Shown here in pieces: positions 24,198-34,861 of a stretch of 64,000 bases of DNA. Each line of letters starts with the position of its first letter. Position 1 is the stretch's first letter. Both the position numbers and the translations under genes were made by a program. Source of the DNA: Corydoras sp. C115 (Eukaryota > Chordata > Actinopteri > Siluriformes > Callichthyidae); assembly GCA_019802505.1 (NCBI GenBank), contig JAFMOC010000077.1:875001-939000 (forward strand). The letters run 5' to 3'. Under the pieces are notes generated by a model that searched no databases, was not told the origin of the DNA, and worked only from the letters and a program-made list of their open reading frames with translations.

Positions 24198-24546
24198 TCC
24201 ATCCATCCATTATCTCCCGCTTTATCCTCTATTAAGGTCGTGGTGGGGTTCCCCATGCCCATCCAGGGGAGAACGTCCCGGGCGCTGGGCAGATAGACCC
24301 AGGACAGGGCGCCAATCCATCGCTGGGCACACACTCACTCACACATACACACTCTATATGGGGCAATTTGGAGAACTCAATTGACTTGATCCATGTTTTT
24401 GGACTGTGGGAGGAAACCGGAGAACCCGGAGGAAACCCACGCGGACACGGGGAGAACATGGAAACTCCACCCAGATGGGGATTCGAACCGGGAATCCCTA
24501 GCGCTGAGAGGCGAACGTGCTAACCACTAAGCCACCGTGCTGCCCT
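24198..24546 (-). mobile_element. DANA-like SINE, full length with target-site duplication
   Basis: (ATCC)n tail, complete body and tRNA-like head. The near-perfect duplication TACACAATATATA/TACACGATATATA lies at 24185-24197 and 24547-24559. Confidence 0.92.
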
Positions 24547-24559
24547 TACACGATATATA

Positions 24560-25508
24560 TATATATACTATATGTATATAATGTATTAAAGATATAAGCC
24601 ATGTCAAAATCAATGCACCAGTCGGTGGGATATATCAGTCAGCAAGTGAACATTTTATCCTCAAAAATGATGTTAAAAGCAGAAGAAATAAGAAAGCATA
24701 AAGTTTTGAGCAAGTTTCACAAGGTCCAAATTCTAATAGCTGAGCGACTGGGTCAAGGCAACAAAGATTTAAGTTAATGCTGGTTAGAAAATATCAGAAT
24801 ACACAGTGCATCACAGTTGCCTATAGGGTTGCACAGCCACAGACCAATCTGCACATGTGGACCCCTGTCCACTGCCTAAAGTGCCACCAATGGGGCATGT
24901 GATATAGTACTGCACCTAAAGATTCTTTTTTTTTATTATTGTTTAAGTTTTTTTTTTCCTTCTTTCTTTCTCCTCCCATATTAGTTAATTAATCTAATCA
25001 ACTATTACGCTAATGTGAGCGTGTTTGGAATTAATTACAATATTTTCTTTTCTTAAACACAGAATATTCTCTTAAGGGCAGTATTCAGGAGCAAAAAAAA
25101 CTTTCAGTGTTAACAGCGTTACAGAATGCTGTCAGAAAGCTCAGCCTTTTTGTTAAAAAAAAATAAATAAATAAGAATTGCACCACACTGCTTTCCTGAT
25201 CAGCACAAAAAGAAATATGAAGCATATAGAACAACAATGTTGATGGCATATTTTAAAATTAGTCTTTCACTACTGTGTTCTGAGATGTCATCAAAAATAC
25301 TCGACCAAAAAATGAATCAATATGTTTAAAAATGGCTATAACGTTTCATTATTAAATCACCGGTGTAGGTTCCAGGTGAAATCAAACTATCCTCTGACTA
25401 ACTTTTAGAGAAAGAGGACATATAGCCTTCAAACATGGCAGACAAAGATCTGACATTTTGTGGACTATGTATGTTGGCCGAAAGCGGTTACTCAAATTTA
25501 ACTGGAAC
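24560..25508. other. Intergenic, no gene recognised
   Basis: AT-rich, no coding signal and no clear repeat. Confidence 0.45.
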
Positions 25509-25520
25509 AATATTAAAACC

Positions 25521-25854
25521 GGCGGCACGGCATGTTCGCCTCTCAGCGCTAGGGATTCCCGGTTCGAATCCCCATCTGGGTGGAGTTTCCATGTTCTCCC
25601 CGTGTCCGCGTGGGTTTCCTCCGGGTTCTCCGGTTTCCTCCCACAGTCCAAAAACATGGATCAAGTTAATTGAGTTCTCTAAATTGCCCCATATAGAGTG
25701 TGTCTGTGTGAGTGAGTGTGTACCCAGCGATGGATTGGCGCCCTGTCCTGGGTCTATCTGCCCAGCGCCCGAGACGTTCTCCCCTGGATGGGCATGGGGA
25801 ACCCCACCGCGACCTTAATAGAGGATAAAAAAAGCGGGAGATAATAAATGAATG
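25521..25854 (+). mobile_element. DANA-like SINE lacking only the A-box, with target-site duplication
   Basis: Head GGCGGCACGG is followed at once by CATGTTCGCC: against the other copies, 15 bp (TGGCTTAGTGGTTAG) are missing. B-box GGTTCGAATCC is intact. A perfect 12-bp duplication AATATTAAAACC lies at 25509-25520 and 25855-25866. Confidence 0.92.
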
Positions 25855-26089
25855 AATATTAAAACCAGATATGGGTGCGGTATGGAGTAAGTGACAACTA
25901 ATGTAAGAAACACGTTACATGTGTTTGTTGTAAGTGAACAAAAATTACACTGCTGTCTTGAGCCAGAATGTTTATGCTTTAAGTGCTCATGCATAGTGGT
26001 TGTAGAGTGTTGTGATAAACCATCTCCATTTCGAAAAGCTGACAGAAACTGAGCCACACTGAGGTATTTAAATGAAATGCTCCAACACT

Positions 26090-26265
26090 AACTGTGCGCA
26101 AGCTATTTTTTTATTTATTTTTTGCAGCTGGCACTTGCACTCTAGATAAACCCCATGCTTTTAGTAAAAGCAACCATTTTTGCGACGCATCGACACAAGT
26201 TATGCAAGTCAAGGTATTTTCGTTCTTAATTCTGTCAATTATGTCGATGTGTTGCCCCAGCCCTA
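26090..26265. mobile_element. hAT-type element end
   Basis: The right terminus reads, on the - strand, TAGGGCTGGGGCAACACATC, the hAT-type end also used by the MITE at 22091. An inverted GCGACGCATCGACAC lies inside. The left terminus was not found. Confidence 0.5.
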
Positions 26266-26289
26266 ATATGAGCATCTGAACTCGATCCT

Positions 26290-26680
26290 GGAATGTAAGA
26301 ACCTGGCCTGGTGTGGTGAATCACGTCTTACATCATGTTTATGGCCCGGTGCATGTGCATCGCTTACCTGGGGAACACTTGGCACTGGGATGCACTATGG
26401 GAAGAAGACAAGCCAGTGAAGCAGTGTTTTGCTGAAACAGTATCTAATAGCTATGACCTTTTTTTAGCAGTATAATGCCCCCTGCCACAAAACAACAATG
26501 GTTTAGAAATTGTTTAAGGTGTTGATTTGGCCTCCAATTTCCCCAGATTTCAATCGAGCCGAGCCTCTGTGGGATGTTCTGGACAAACAAGTCCTTGCAA
26601 CTTGCAGAAGTTGAATTATCTGCTGCCAGATACCAAGGCACATCTTAATGGTCTGACATAGTCCAGGCCCCGACGGCCCA
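26290..26680 (+). mobile_element. Tc1-like transposase remnant (catalytic end)
   Basis: Broken frames give QYNAPCHKTTM, then WPPISPDFNRAEPLWDVLDK, which correspond to the second and third catalytic regions of Tc1-like transposases. Stops and frameshifts throughout. Confidence 0.75.
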
Positions 26681-27107
26681 CGGCTGACAACCAACACAAT
26701 ATTAGGAAGGTTGTCATGATAAGCTTACATCTGTCCAAAACGCATGGCCTGCTGATTTTCTACTGTAGCAGTGTGGGACAAATGCCTTTGTCTCTGCTTT
26801 AAACTCTGTGGTGAGTATGTTGAAATGAAAGTGTTCTGTTACATAGTGTTAAAAGGCATTGATGTGTACTCTTTACAGACTTTTCTTTCGATTACTTTGC
26901 CAGTTGATAAATGTCCTGTCAGTGCAATATATGTCCTTATGTAACTGATTTCTACTGTATTACTTTTTTATTGTTCCTTCTTCCTAACTTTATTTTCTAA
27001 CTGCCGAACGCTCTGTTGCCCCTAGAAAAACCTAAAAAAGCTTGTCTGAAATGCTTTTGTTTGTGATGTAAGTGTTCAACATCATCAGTCAAGCAAGAGT
27101 ATTAAAA

Positions 27108-27111
<4 letters not shown>

Positions 27112-27177
<66 letters not shown>
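27112..27177. repeat. (TA)n microsatellite
   Basis: About 33 TA units. Confidence 0.95.
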
Positions 27178-27180
<3 letters not shown>

Positions 27181-27199
27181 CCTAACACACTACTTATGA

Positions 27200-28639
27200 C
27201 GCACAGGCTTATGTAAATGTTAGGACATCCCTGCTAAACTATGTAAAAACTTATTGTATTGATTTTCTGTGCCATAGGTAAACAAAAAAAAAACATATTG
27301 AAATATGATTTTTTTACTGCTAATAATTATGAACATTTATTTGTAGTTCATTTAATTAAATTCTAGTTTTTGGAAAAATGTAAACCAACAAAATCCTTAT
27401 TTATTGCTATTCCATGCAATAATACAGTCTTGGGCGGGGGAGGGGGGGTGTGCCCCTTTCAAATTCTATAATTTTGCATAACAGAATATGATAGAAGGTG
27501 TGTTCCTTAAATGGTCTTAAAATTAGAATACAAATACAACCTTAGATAAGAAACAACACAAACATTGTTTAATTCTTAACATCAAAGCCAAAATTTTACA
27601 AAGCAAAAGCAGGTGGTAACATTTTGTTTAGCTCTAAGACTTTATTAATCATATTGTTCTTAATAATATTGCTTTAGTTTTGTTGTGGTTTGAGGGCATT
27701 TATTTGTACACAGCTCCACCACAGAATTCCTGTTGGAATATGGTTTGCTCTTAGCCATTGCAACTTAAGTCGGTGGATAGGTGTCTTACATTTGACACTG
27801 GAATACTTGGGTAAACATAGATTATGACTCAATGACTGCAGGGTGCATACGCTTTGTAAGAAGTTATAAGTCGTTCACCACTATGCTTGACAGTTGGTAT
27901 AAGATGTCATCCACTTTGGTTGGATGCCTTATTGTTCTGGGTCAACTTTCTCAGCTATTCCAGTTGTTTTTAATTTGAATTTAATGTCATGAACATATTT
28001 TTTTACCCGTTTCCATTAAAGTGCTGTCTTTCTATCTGTCTATCTTTCCTTCTTTATTTTTTATATGCTAAATTACACCCATGTAATCTGAACTGTAGCT
28101 GTTTTATTTATTTTTTTTTACTTCTTTGTAAGCTTTGCATAGTCTGACTTGAAATGAATTTGCTGGGTTATCCACTTTGAAAAGACTGTCAACTGTCTAA
28201 TGTTTTTGATGGACTTTGGTAATGCCTTCATAACACTTTGCCGTTTGATGGACAGCAAGAGTTGCTTCTCCAGAATCATGGCTGAGTCTTTCCTACTTGA
28301 CACTTGACATTGTGTTCAAATTCACCCTAATTCCAAATGGCAGAACGTTCAATTTTAATGAAGCTGTCTCCTCTTGCTAAAGATTTATCAAGGGCATTTG
28401 ATTAGCTACTTATTTGCTGTTTGTAGTCCTCTTAATTCCTTTGAAGTTACTCAGGATGTACTTAATTTTTCTGACACTGCTTTTATATTTGGCTTAAATT
28501 TTATATATACAATATATATATAAACCATATAATGTTGTATTTAAGTAAAAAGAAAACCTGAAGGCTTAGTGTTAATATAAAATATTGTATGGATCTTGTG
28601 CTAGAAGAGCTGTATTTTAGAGTATACTGTGCTAAACCT
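27200..28639. other. Intergenic; possible degenerate transposon at 27850-28310
   Basis: No gene recognised. 27870-27930 (ACTATGCTTGACAGTTGGTA) and the - strand frame at 28303-28118 (VMKALPKSIKNIRQLTVFSK) resemble transposase relics, but no catalytic motif or terminal repeat is visible. Confidence 0.3.
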
Positions 28640-28700
28640 ATTTATATGACGTCACGACTTCCTGCTGATCTGCGTCAACCAATCACATCTAATTACCCTG
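28640..28700 (+). promoter_or_regulatory. Putative promoter: CRE palindrome, ETS site and CCAAT box
   Basis: Within 40 bp lie a full cAMP-response element TGACGTCA (28647-28654), an ETS-type site ACTTCCTG (28657-28664) and a CCAAT box (28679-28683). A consensus splice donor (AAG/GTAAGT at 28813/28814) follows about 130 bp downstream, so the block is well placed as a TATA-less promoter for the unrecognised + strand gene. Full CRE palindromes are typical of CREB/CREM/ATF targets; a germ-line role is only a guess. Confidence 0.55.
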
Positions 28701-28729
28701 TTACCAAGTTTGCTGTTGTGTTTCTCAGA

Positions 28730-28813
28730 AGTCACTAGGGTGAGTTCAGAAACAATATCTTGGAGGAAACGATGGAACATGTTTCCTGCTGAAAACAAAC
28801 CATTTAAGAAAAG
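28730..28813 (+). other. Putative first exon (leader) of the unrecognised gene
   Basis: The 5' edge is unknown. The 3' edge is the donor AAG/GTAAGT. Two ATGs lie inside. The one at 28772 has a good context but gives a six-codon uORF. The one at 28779 opens MFPAENKPFKK and reads on through the 30728-30792 exon as RKPEKRELFSAWECF, a basic, NLS-like stretch. That frame does not match the best acceptor of the next exon, so I treat the exon as leader, with a coding alternative noted. Confidence 0.45.
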
Positions 28814-29302
28814 GTAAGTATGAACAAATGTGTGCACAGTTTGCTAATTATTTGTCCTTAAAAAAACCTTTTCACTATTTAAATTGTCCTGAATTATAGG
28901 ATTGTTTTTATTTAATATTGTACAGAAATCAGATTATTCCACAAGTTTAATGAGCAACTGTTAGAATCCTGTTCAATTTTAAACTGTTTGATTTTTGAGA
29001 ATTTCTTTAAGATACAGTAAGAAAATGTGAGTTAAATATGTTTGTATTGGTTACAATTTGGGTGATGATGAATTAAAAGTTTCAATGTGAATGAACTCGG
29101 CATTATACACAAAATACACTAGAATGAATAAAAAAAGGATTCACTAAAGTTGAGCCAGTTACAAAGGTAGTTTACAAAAACCTTCAAATTCCATGTGGTT
29201 TATGATCAATTGTTGGTTTTATTCGAGTGTCACAGACCGGTAGTTCTTAGGCTGATATTATATGATTCATTATTAATTGAATTATTTGCTGCTATTAATT
29301 TA

Positions 29303-29466
29303 CGTTATTAAAACAATAAGTCATTAGAAAGTGTACATTATTGTGAATAAATCACGGGAAAGAGATGTTATTAGGCACGATGTGTAGCGGAGTGCGTTAC
29401 ACCTCTTTCACATGATTAATTCACAATAATGCACAACCTCCAGTGCCTTATTGTTTTTATAAAACA
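29303..29466. mobile_element. Fold-back MITE, near-perfect ~70-bp arms
   Basis: The left arm (AAACAATAAG...GTGAATAAATCAC...AAAGAGATG) and right arm (CACCTCTTTC...TTCACAATAATGCAC...CCTTATTGTTT) are inverse copies around a ~25-bp loop. It lies in intron 1 of the unrecognised gene. Confidence 0.85.
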
Positions 29467-29947
29467 GTTCTATAATAAAAAGAAAAAGGTTGCTATACAC
29501 TTTTATCCGTTTTTTTTTTTTTTTAACGGATGGTGAATGTACTCACTCTGAACTCAACTCCTAATCGGCAGCAGAATATCTTTTCTATGACATGAAAAAA
29601 CAAGGAGTAATGAACAGAGCACAAAATGCAGCAGATTTTCTGTTTTCCACTATGTGAGCTCATTTCCCAGATGCTCCTCAAAACCTGTGCACCAGTTCAG
29701 TGACACTGTCTGCCCTTATTATTCTCAGTGATGCTGCCTCAAAGCCAGAAGTGAATAACAGGACTGAAATCCCATAGTAGAGCATAATAACACCGCTAGA
29801 CTAATATGCAGGTACAGCTGAACCAGAGAAAGACCTGTCATGGTTAACATGTCTATCTCAAAACCACGTGCTTCTGTTCACCATACACAGCCATTAGGGT
29901 TTCTTTAATTCAGAGGACACTTTCTTACTCAGGTCCTTCTAAAAGCA

Positions 29948-30295
29948 TTCATTCATTCATTCATTATCTTCCGCTTTATCCTCTATTAGGGTCGCGGTGG
30001 GGTTCCCCATGCCCATCCAGGGGAGAACGTCTCGGGCGCTGGGCAGATAGACCCAGGACAGGGCGCCAATCCATCGCTGGGCACACACTCACTCACACAG
30101 ACACACTCTATATGGGGCAATTTAGAGAACTCAATTAACTTGATCCATGTTTTTGGACTGTGGGAGGAAACCGGAGAACCCGGAGGAAACCCACGCAGAC
30201 ACGGGGAGAACATGGAAACTCCACACAGATTGGGATTCGAACCGGGAATCCCTAGCGCTGAGAGGCGAACGTGCTAACCACTAAGCCACCGTGCC
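29948..30295 (-). mobile_element. DANA-like SINE, full length with target-site duplication
   Basis: (ATTC)n tail, intact body and tRNA-like head. A perfect 13-bp duplication CCTTCTAAAAGCA lies at 29935-29947 and 30296-30308. Intronic in the unrecognised gene. Confidence 0.94.
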
Positions 30296-30727
30296 CCTTC
30301 TAAAAGCAAGTCATTTAAATTTGTACTTTATGTATTCATTTTTATGTATCATCAAACAAAATGGCATGCATTAGTACCAGCTGCATGAGTCATATTCATA
30401 TTTATATCTTAATACTACAGTTGACTGTTTGGAATATAGTAATCAAACAGAATTCCTTCAGAAAATTATTGATTAAATTCTGATATCAGAGGAATTCCTG
30501 CATTCACTAAACTGAATGGTACTCAATATTCTGTCAACAGAATTCCCCCAAATTATTGATGTGTTTTTTGTGTAGGAAGCCTGTAATGCTGCTTTTAAAA
30601 TATCCTCCCACGCAAAATTTTCTAAAACAGAATCTTTCAGGGTATTTGCGAAGACAATAAAGCAGTCTAATTAATGTATTGAGGACATGCTATTCTCTTT
30701 ACACTTTTAATGGGGATGTGCCAACAG

Positions 30728-30792
30728 GAAACCTGAAAAGAGGGAACTGTTCAGCGCATGGGAGTGCTTCGTCGTCAACAATGGACCCAGTG
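30728..30792 (+). CDS. Second exon of the unrecognised gene (holds the MDPV start)
   Basis: 65 nt between ccaacag and GTG/GTAAGA. The ATG at 30781 has A at -3 and G at +4 and is in frame with the large exon. The other open frame (RKPEKRELFSAWECFVVNN) continues from the upstream exon and would need a phase-1 acceptor downstream. Confidence 0.5.
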
Positions 30793-33700
30793 GTAAGAAT
30801 CAAACCCATTCAGGCTCTAGCCAATTTATCATTATAGTAGGCATGCTGAAATCTGTCTCCCACCATAATGAGGTTTAAGTAATGCCACAAAATAACAATG
30901 AAAAATCAATCTGCCTTAGATACCTGTTTAAGGCAGCTTGAGCTTGACTGAATGCTTATAAAGGTTTAAGGATGTGGTTATTAGTTGAAAACGTCATGAC
31001 TAGATTAAAGATAAAAGCAGCTTTCGGTTTTAATCATAATCATGAAATTTATTAAATAAGCTGTAGGTTGTGATTATGATAGTATTCAATATTCAATAGG
31101 CTTCATGTTAGATTATATAGGCTTTAGGTTTTGGACATTCTGACTGAGATGGTAGGCTTTAGGTTGAAATAGAATCCTCATTGTTGTGAGGGATGTCGTA
31201 TTTGTCAATATATATTAATATATTTATTTTACGGGTGGCACGGTGGCTTAGTGGTTAGCACGTTCACCTCTCAGCACTAGGGATTCCCGGTTCGAATCCC
31301 CACCTGAGTGGAGTTTCCATGTTCTCCCCGTGTCTGCGTGGGTTTCCTCCGGGTTTTCCGGTTTCCTCCCACAGTAAAAACATAGATCAAGTCAATTGAG
31401 TTCTCCTGTCTGTGTGCGTGTCTGTGAGTCAGTGTGTGCCTGGCGATAGATTGGCTCCCTGTCCTGGGTGTGTCTGCCCAGCGCCCGAAACGTTCTCCCC
31501 TGGATGGGCATGCGGAACCCCGCGACCCTAATATAGGATAAAGCGGAAGATAATAGATGGATGGATATTTATTTTACTTTTTACTAAACTACCAAGCGCT
31601 TGCTACAGTCTGCTATAGTCACCTCTAATACAAGCCTTCTTGTATTAGAGTAAGAACTCCACACACTTAAGGAGCTGAACCACTGTATGCTGTACCAAGA
31701 CTAAAAAAAAAAAAACTTTTAAAATGATATCTAAAATATTTTTTTATTTATTAAGCTTGTATAATTTGAAAGTAATAAACATCTTCTGCCTTACACGAGT
31801 GAAGTGCTGTGAAAGAAAGCCATTGAGTAAATTATTGTTCAAACTCTAACCCTAAGATTAATGGAAGGAGTTTGTAATTAATCTTCAGTGCAACAGGAAC
31901 TTTAGCATCCCTAACAATAACACATACACATCACTACACTTCACTCAATGGATGGAATATGAGGCAAATATTTAGTAAACATATTTAAAAAGAAACTCAA
32001 ATGTTTTGCCAACAAGTTTTTAAATTGGACAGGAAGATGTGGACTGAGGACTTAATAGTTCCAAACAACCCACACTGCCCACTCACATAAAAGCCCTAAT
32101 TAGTGAGTGTCTTGAATTGAAATGAATTGATTTAGCCACACTCAGGCAAATGACATGTACAAAGTCATTTTAATTCAAAGCCATCTACAGGTCACGGTTT
32201 GGGCACCATTTGAAGATTATAGTAATTCTTTTCATGTCAGTAATAATGAGCACTTGTCATCCTTTGCAGATGAGACCTTATTTTATGACTACTTAAGGGC
32301 TAAACAGAAAGTTGGATGCAAATGTAGATTTCTGGATGAGAGGAACATATTGGTGTCACCACATTTATTAAAGTGCCCATCAGCAGACTCAGAGGGGAGC
32401 GATGTGCTGAAAAAATCCTGCTCAACACATGATGATAAATTACAAATGAACACTCCCTCAACTAAATCTCCCATAAATCTTCTAGACGAGTCCAGCTATT
32501 TGAGCCAAAGCACAACTACTGAGTTGAGAAACCATAAAACAGATTTCATTAACAGCCACAGCCCGGTGAAAAGAAATCCACTAGAGCTTAAACAGAGTCG
32601 GCATTTGATACGATGGGCTCCTGGCATTAATCGTATTCAGATGACTGAGCCAGTGGCTGTGCCGTTAAATGCAAAAAGTGAAGCAACTTGTTCTGGACCT
32701 CTCTGGAAAAAAACAGCAGACAAGAGACAAGTGTCTCACCATAAAGGCTTTGTACATCTGGGTATGCCGTCACCCAACCAAACCCCATTTGCACCCAGAA
32801 GCAGACCAGCTATCCATGGAGTGACCAGAGTAGCGATTGGTCATGGTGGAGCTCAAAGGTGTGACGGACTATTGGAAAAATATTTGCAGCAGACCCATTC
32901 CTCTATTTGTAAAGGCCTGCTTACTGAAGCTGCTGATAGCCAGGTTCCAGTAAAAGACATGCATGACCAAGCCTCAGATAACTGCTTTTCAAGTGCAGTG
33001 AAAAAAGAAGTAGAAGAATTTGACAAAGGAATAAACCGAACAGAAGATTGTCCTGTGGTACAGAGGAAATCCAGGGATTTTGCCTTCGACTGTGCAAATG
33101 TGAGCTGGCTGTCGGTAAGAAATGTACATTTAATAATGAAACATGGTTTTATATCTTAAACAGTAGATCGCTATTAGATCAGCCTGTCTATGAAATTCTA
33201 TGAATGAAGTCTGTCTGCCATGTTTATCTGGCGAAACACTAAAGTTCACTTAAATAAAAAAAAAGTTACGTAAAAAGAGTTAGGCATTTTCCAAGTTTGT
33301 ACACATTTGTATTTAGAACACTCTGTAATGTATTCAAAATATATTTGGTGACATTTCAGTAGTTGTTAATAAGCACAGCAAGGAAACAATGGCATTGTTT
33401 AAGAAAAGGGCAAAACATGCACCTTATAATACAGGTGAGGAAAAAAGGAATACAGTCGCAACATCAAAACGAATAGGGTAGCTATTAAATTAGTAACTAC
33501 AGATTAAGCAGCACAAAAGATAAAGTTGGGTTTGCAGCCGTTAAACAAACTGCATCCTCGTATTTGTTATACTGAGGTAATCATTTAGAGCAAAAAAAAC
33601 TAACAAAATATGGAAGTGTTTTATAAAGGGCTTCCTTTGTATGTTAAAATTAATGCGATATAAGATGGTAATATTTGTAATTATGTTTCAGTAATCATAT

Positions 33701-34674
33701 ATAATTAGAAATTAGAAAATACATAAAATCAGAAATGATATATATAATAATATAGTCAACTGTTATTTGTTTATTAAGATATATTTGCGCGGCACGGTGG
33801 CTTAGTGGTTAGCACGTTCGCCTCTCAGCGCTAGGGATTCCCGGTTCGAATCCCCATCTGGGTGTTTTGATGTTGAGTTTCCATGTTCTCCCCGTGTCTG
33901 CGTGGGTTTCCTCCGGGTTCTCCGGTTTCCTCCCACAGTCCAAAAACATGGAACAAGTCAATTGAATTCTCAAAATTGCCCCATATAGAGTGTGTCTGTG
34001 TGAGTGAGTGTGCCCAGCGATGGATTGGCGCCCTGTCCTGGGTCTATCTCCCCAGCGCCCGAGACGTTCTCCCCTGGATGGGCATGGGGAACCCCACCGC
34101 GACCCTAATAGAGGATAAAGCGGGAGATAGATATAAGATATATTTGCAAGTCTATGTAATATGTTAAAGGTATGTTGCAAAAAACAAATTAAGACTAATA
34201 TAGAATTGTAGGAATAAATAGAGCCTAAGCTTTTAGTTTAGTTAGAATGATGCACAAGAGCCCAGCCAGCATGTATAGGAACCTAAAATCACGATGCAAA
34301 AGTGACCTTTTAGTTGCAGTGGGTGGCTTCATGTCTGGAGCAAGAGAGAGAGATTTTGAGGTAAGACTGGTAAACTGTGATTGAGTAGGAGGGGATCTCA
34401 CTGTTCTGTAAACAACAAGACATTATTTTAAATGCCAAAGACAGGAAGAATAAAATGAATTAAGAAAAAATCTAATGATCATCTACTGCTTATTTTTGTG
34501 TTTGTGTCTCAGGAACTTCTATCTCCACCACAATGCTTTGGGAGCAAGTCTGCCATCATCTCTCATGATGTCACCCTATTTCACGTTCTTCAAGCACTAC
34601 AGAGCAAACCAGTATCTTTACCCCAGATCAGGGTCCCAGGATGCCATAAAAAACTATTTACCTTCAAGGCCTGA
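30781..34674 (+). CDS. Unrecognised gene between SNX7 and PLPPR5, spliced, about 365 aa
   Basis: I do not recognise this protein. Coding parts: 30781-30792 (start MDPV, context CAACAATGG), 32191-33114 (308 codons) and 34513-34674 (53 codons plus stop). All junctions are phase 0, with sites GTG/GTAAGA, CATCTACAG/GTC, TCG/GTAAGA and a pyrimidine-rich TGTCTCAG/GAA. It is hydrophilic, with no signal peptide or membrane segment and several Ser/Thr-Pro sites (SPH, KSPI, HSPVK, PSPNQTP). The N-terminus VTVWAPFEDYSNSF and C-terminus ELLSPPQCFG, VTLFHVLQAL, KLFTFKA look like ordered modules around a disordered middle. AATAAA at 34836-34841 follows the stop by 162 nt. In an alternative model translation starts at 28779 (MFPAEN) and enters exon 3 at a weak acceptor at 32165, giving about 403 aa. 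The evidence is internal consistency only; no homology is claimed. Confidence 0.62.
31233..31564 (+). mobile_element. DANA-like SINE, full length with target-site duplication
   Basis: Head GGTGGCACGGTGGCTTAG, B-box GGTTCGAATCC, (ATGG)n tail. A 13-bp duplication ATATTTATTTTAC lies at 31220-31232 and 31565-31577. Confidence 0.94.
31624..31649. repeat. Short perfect inverted repeat (11-bp arms, 4-nt loop)
   Basis: TCTAATACAAG, CCTT, CTTGTATTAGA. It lies in intron 2 of the unrecognised gene. Confidence 0.8.
32191..33114 (+). CDS. Large coding exon of the unrecognised gene (308 codons)
   Basis: An open frame of 924 nt in a region that is otherwise AT-rich and stop-dense; the open frame continues upstream to 32131. 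It is not microsatellite and not any of the repeat families in the window. It ends exactly at a donor, TCG/GTAAGA. Cysteines occur as CKC and KC near the N-terminus; basic and Ser/Thr-Pro residues are spread through the middle. Confidence 0.75.
33789..34133 (+). mobile_element. DANA-like SINE, full length with target-site duplication
   Basis: Head GCGGCACGGTGGCTTAG, intact A- and B-boxes. A 14-bp duplication TAAGATATATTTGC lies at 33775-33788 and 34134-34147. An extra TTTTGATGTTG interrupts GGGTGGAGTTTCC. It lies in the last intron of the unrecognised gene. Confidence 0.94.
34513..34674 (+). CDS. Terminal coding exon of the unrecognised gene
   Basis: Entered in phase 0 after tttgtgtctcag. 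It encodes 53 residues (ELLSPPQCFGSKSAIIS, VTLFHVLQALQSK, then KLFTFKA and TGA). An overlapping ORF in another frame is longer, but the phase-0 frame is the one that fits the upstream donor. Confidence 0.62.
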   Translation, partial: ELLSPPQCFGSKSAIISHDVTLFHVLQALQSKPVSLPQIRVPGCHKKLFTFKA

Positions 34675-34835
34675 CTCAATTTTAAATTCAAGTTTTGTAT
34701 CTGTCATCAATCAAACTGTAATTATTATTCGTTTATTCATTCACATTTTTTATTTAAATTCAGATTCAACTTCCTGTACAGTGGAAAGGTCATGATTTCT
34801 AAAGCCCAGCTTCTTATAGAGTACAACAATCATAA

Positions 34836-34841
34836 AATAAA
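34836..34841 (+). terminator. Poly(A) signal AATAAA of the unrecognised gene
   Basis: A canonical hexamer 162 nt downstream of the proposed stop codon, at the normal distance for a short 3' UTR. Confidence 0.5.
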
Positions 34842-34861
34842 AAAATGAGTATTGTTAGAAA

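Noticed and set aside
31611..31651. Possible 41-nt exon between exons 2 and 3 of the unrecognised gene (would fix the phase)
   Set aside because: It has AG and GT at the edges and the right length modulo 3, but the required frame meets a TAA; it also coincides with a small inverted repeat.
19185..34167. Recurring ~75-aa ORF (MFSPCPRGFPPGSPVSSHSP...) and its complement
   Set aside because: A translation of the SINE body that recurs at every well-preserved copy. Not a gene family; open only because the SINE is GC-rich in that stretch.
34475..34795. 106-aa ORF overlapping the last exon of the unrecognised gene
   Set aside because: Wrong frame for the upstream donor. The phase-0 frame from 34513 ends at a stop followed by a poly(A) signal and fits better.
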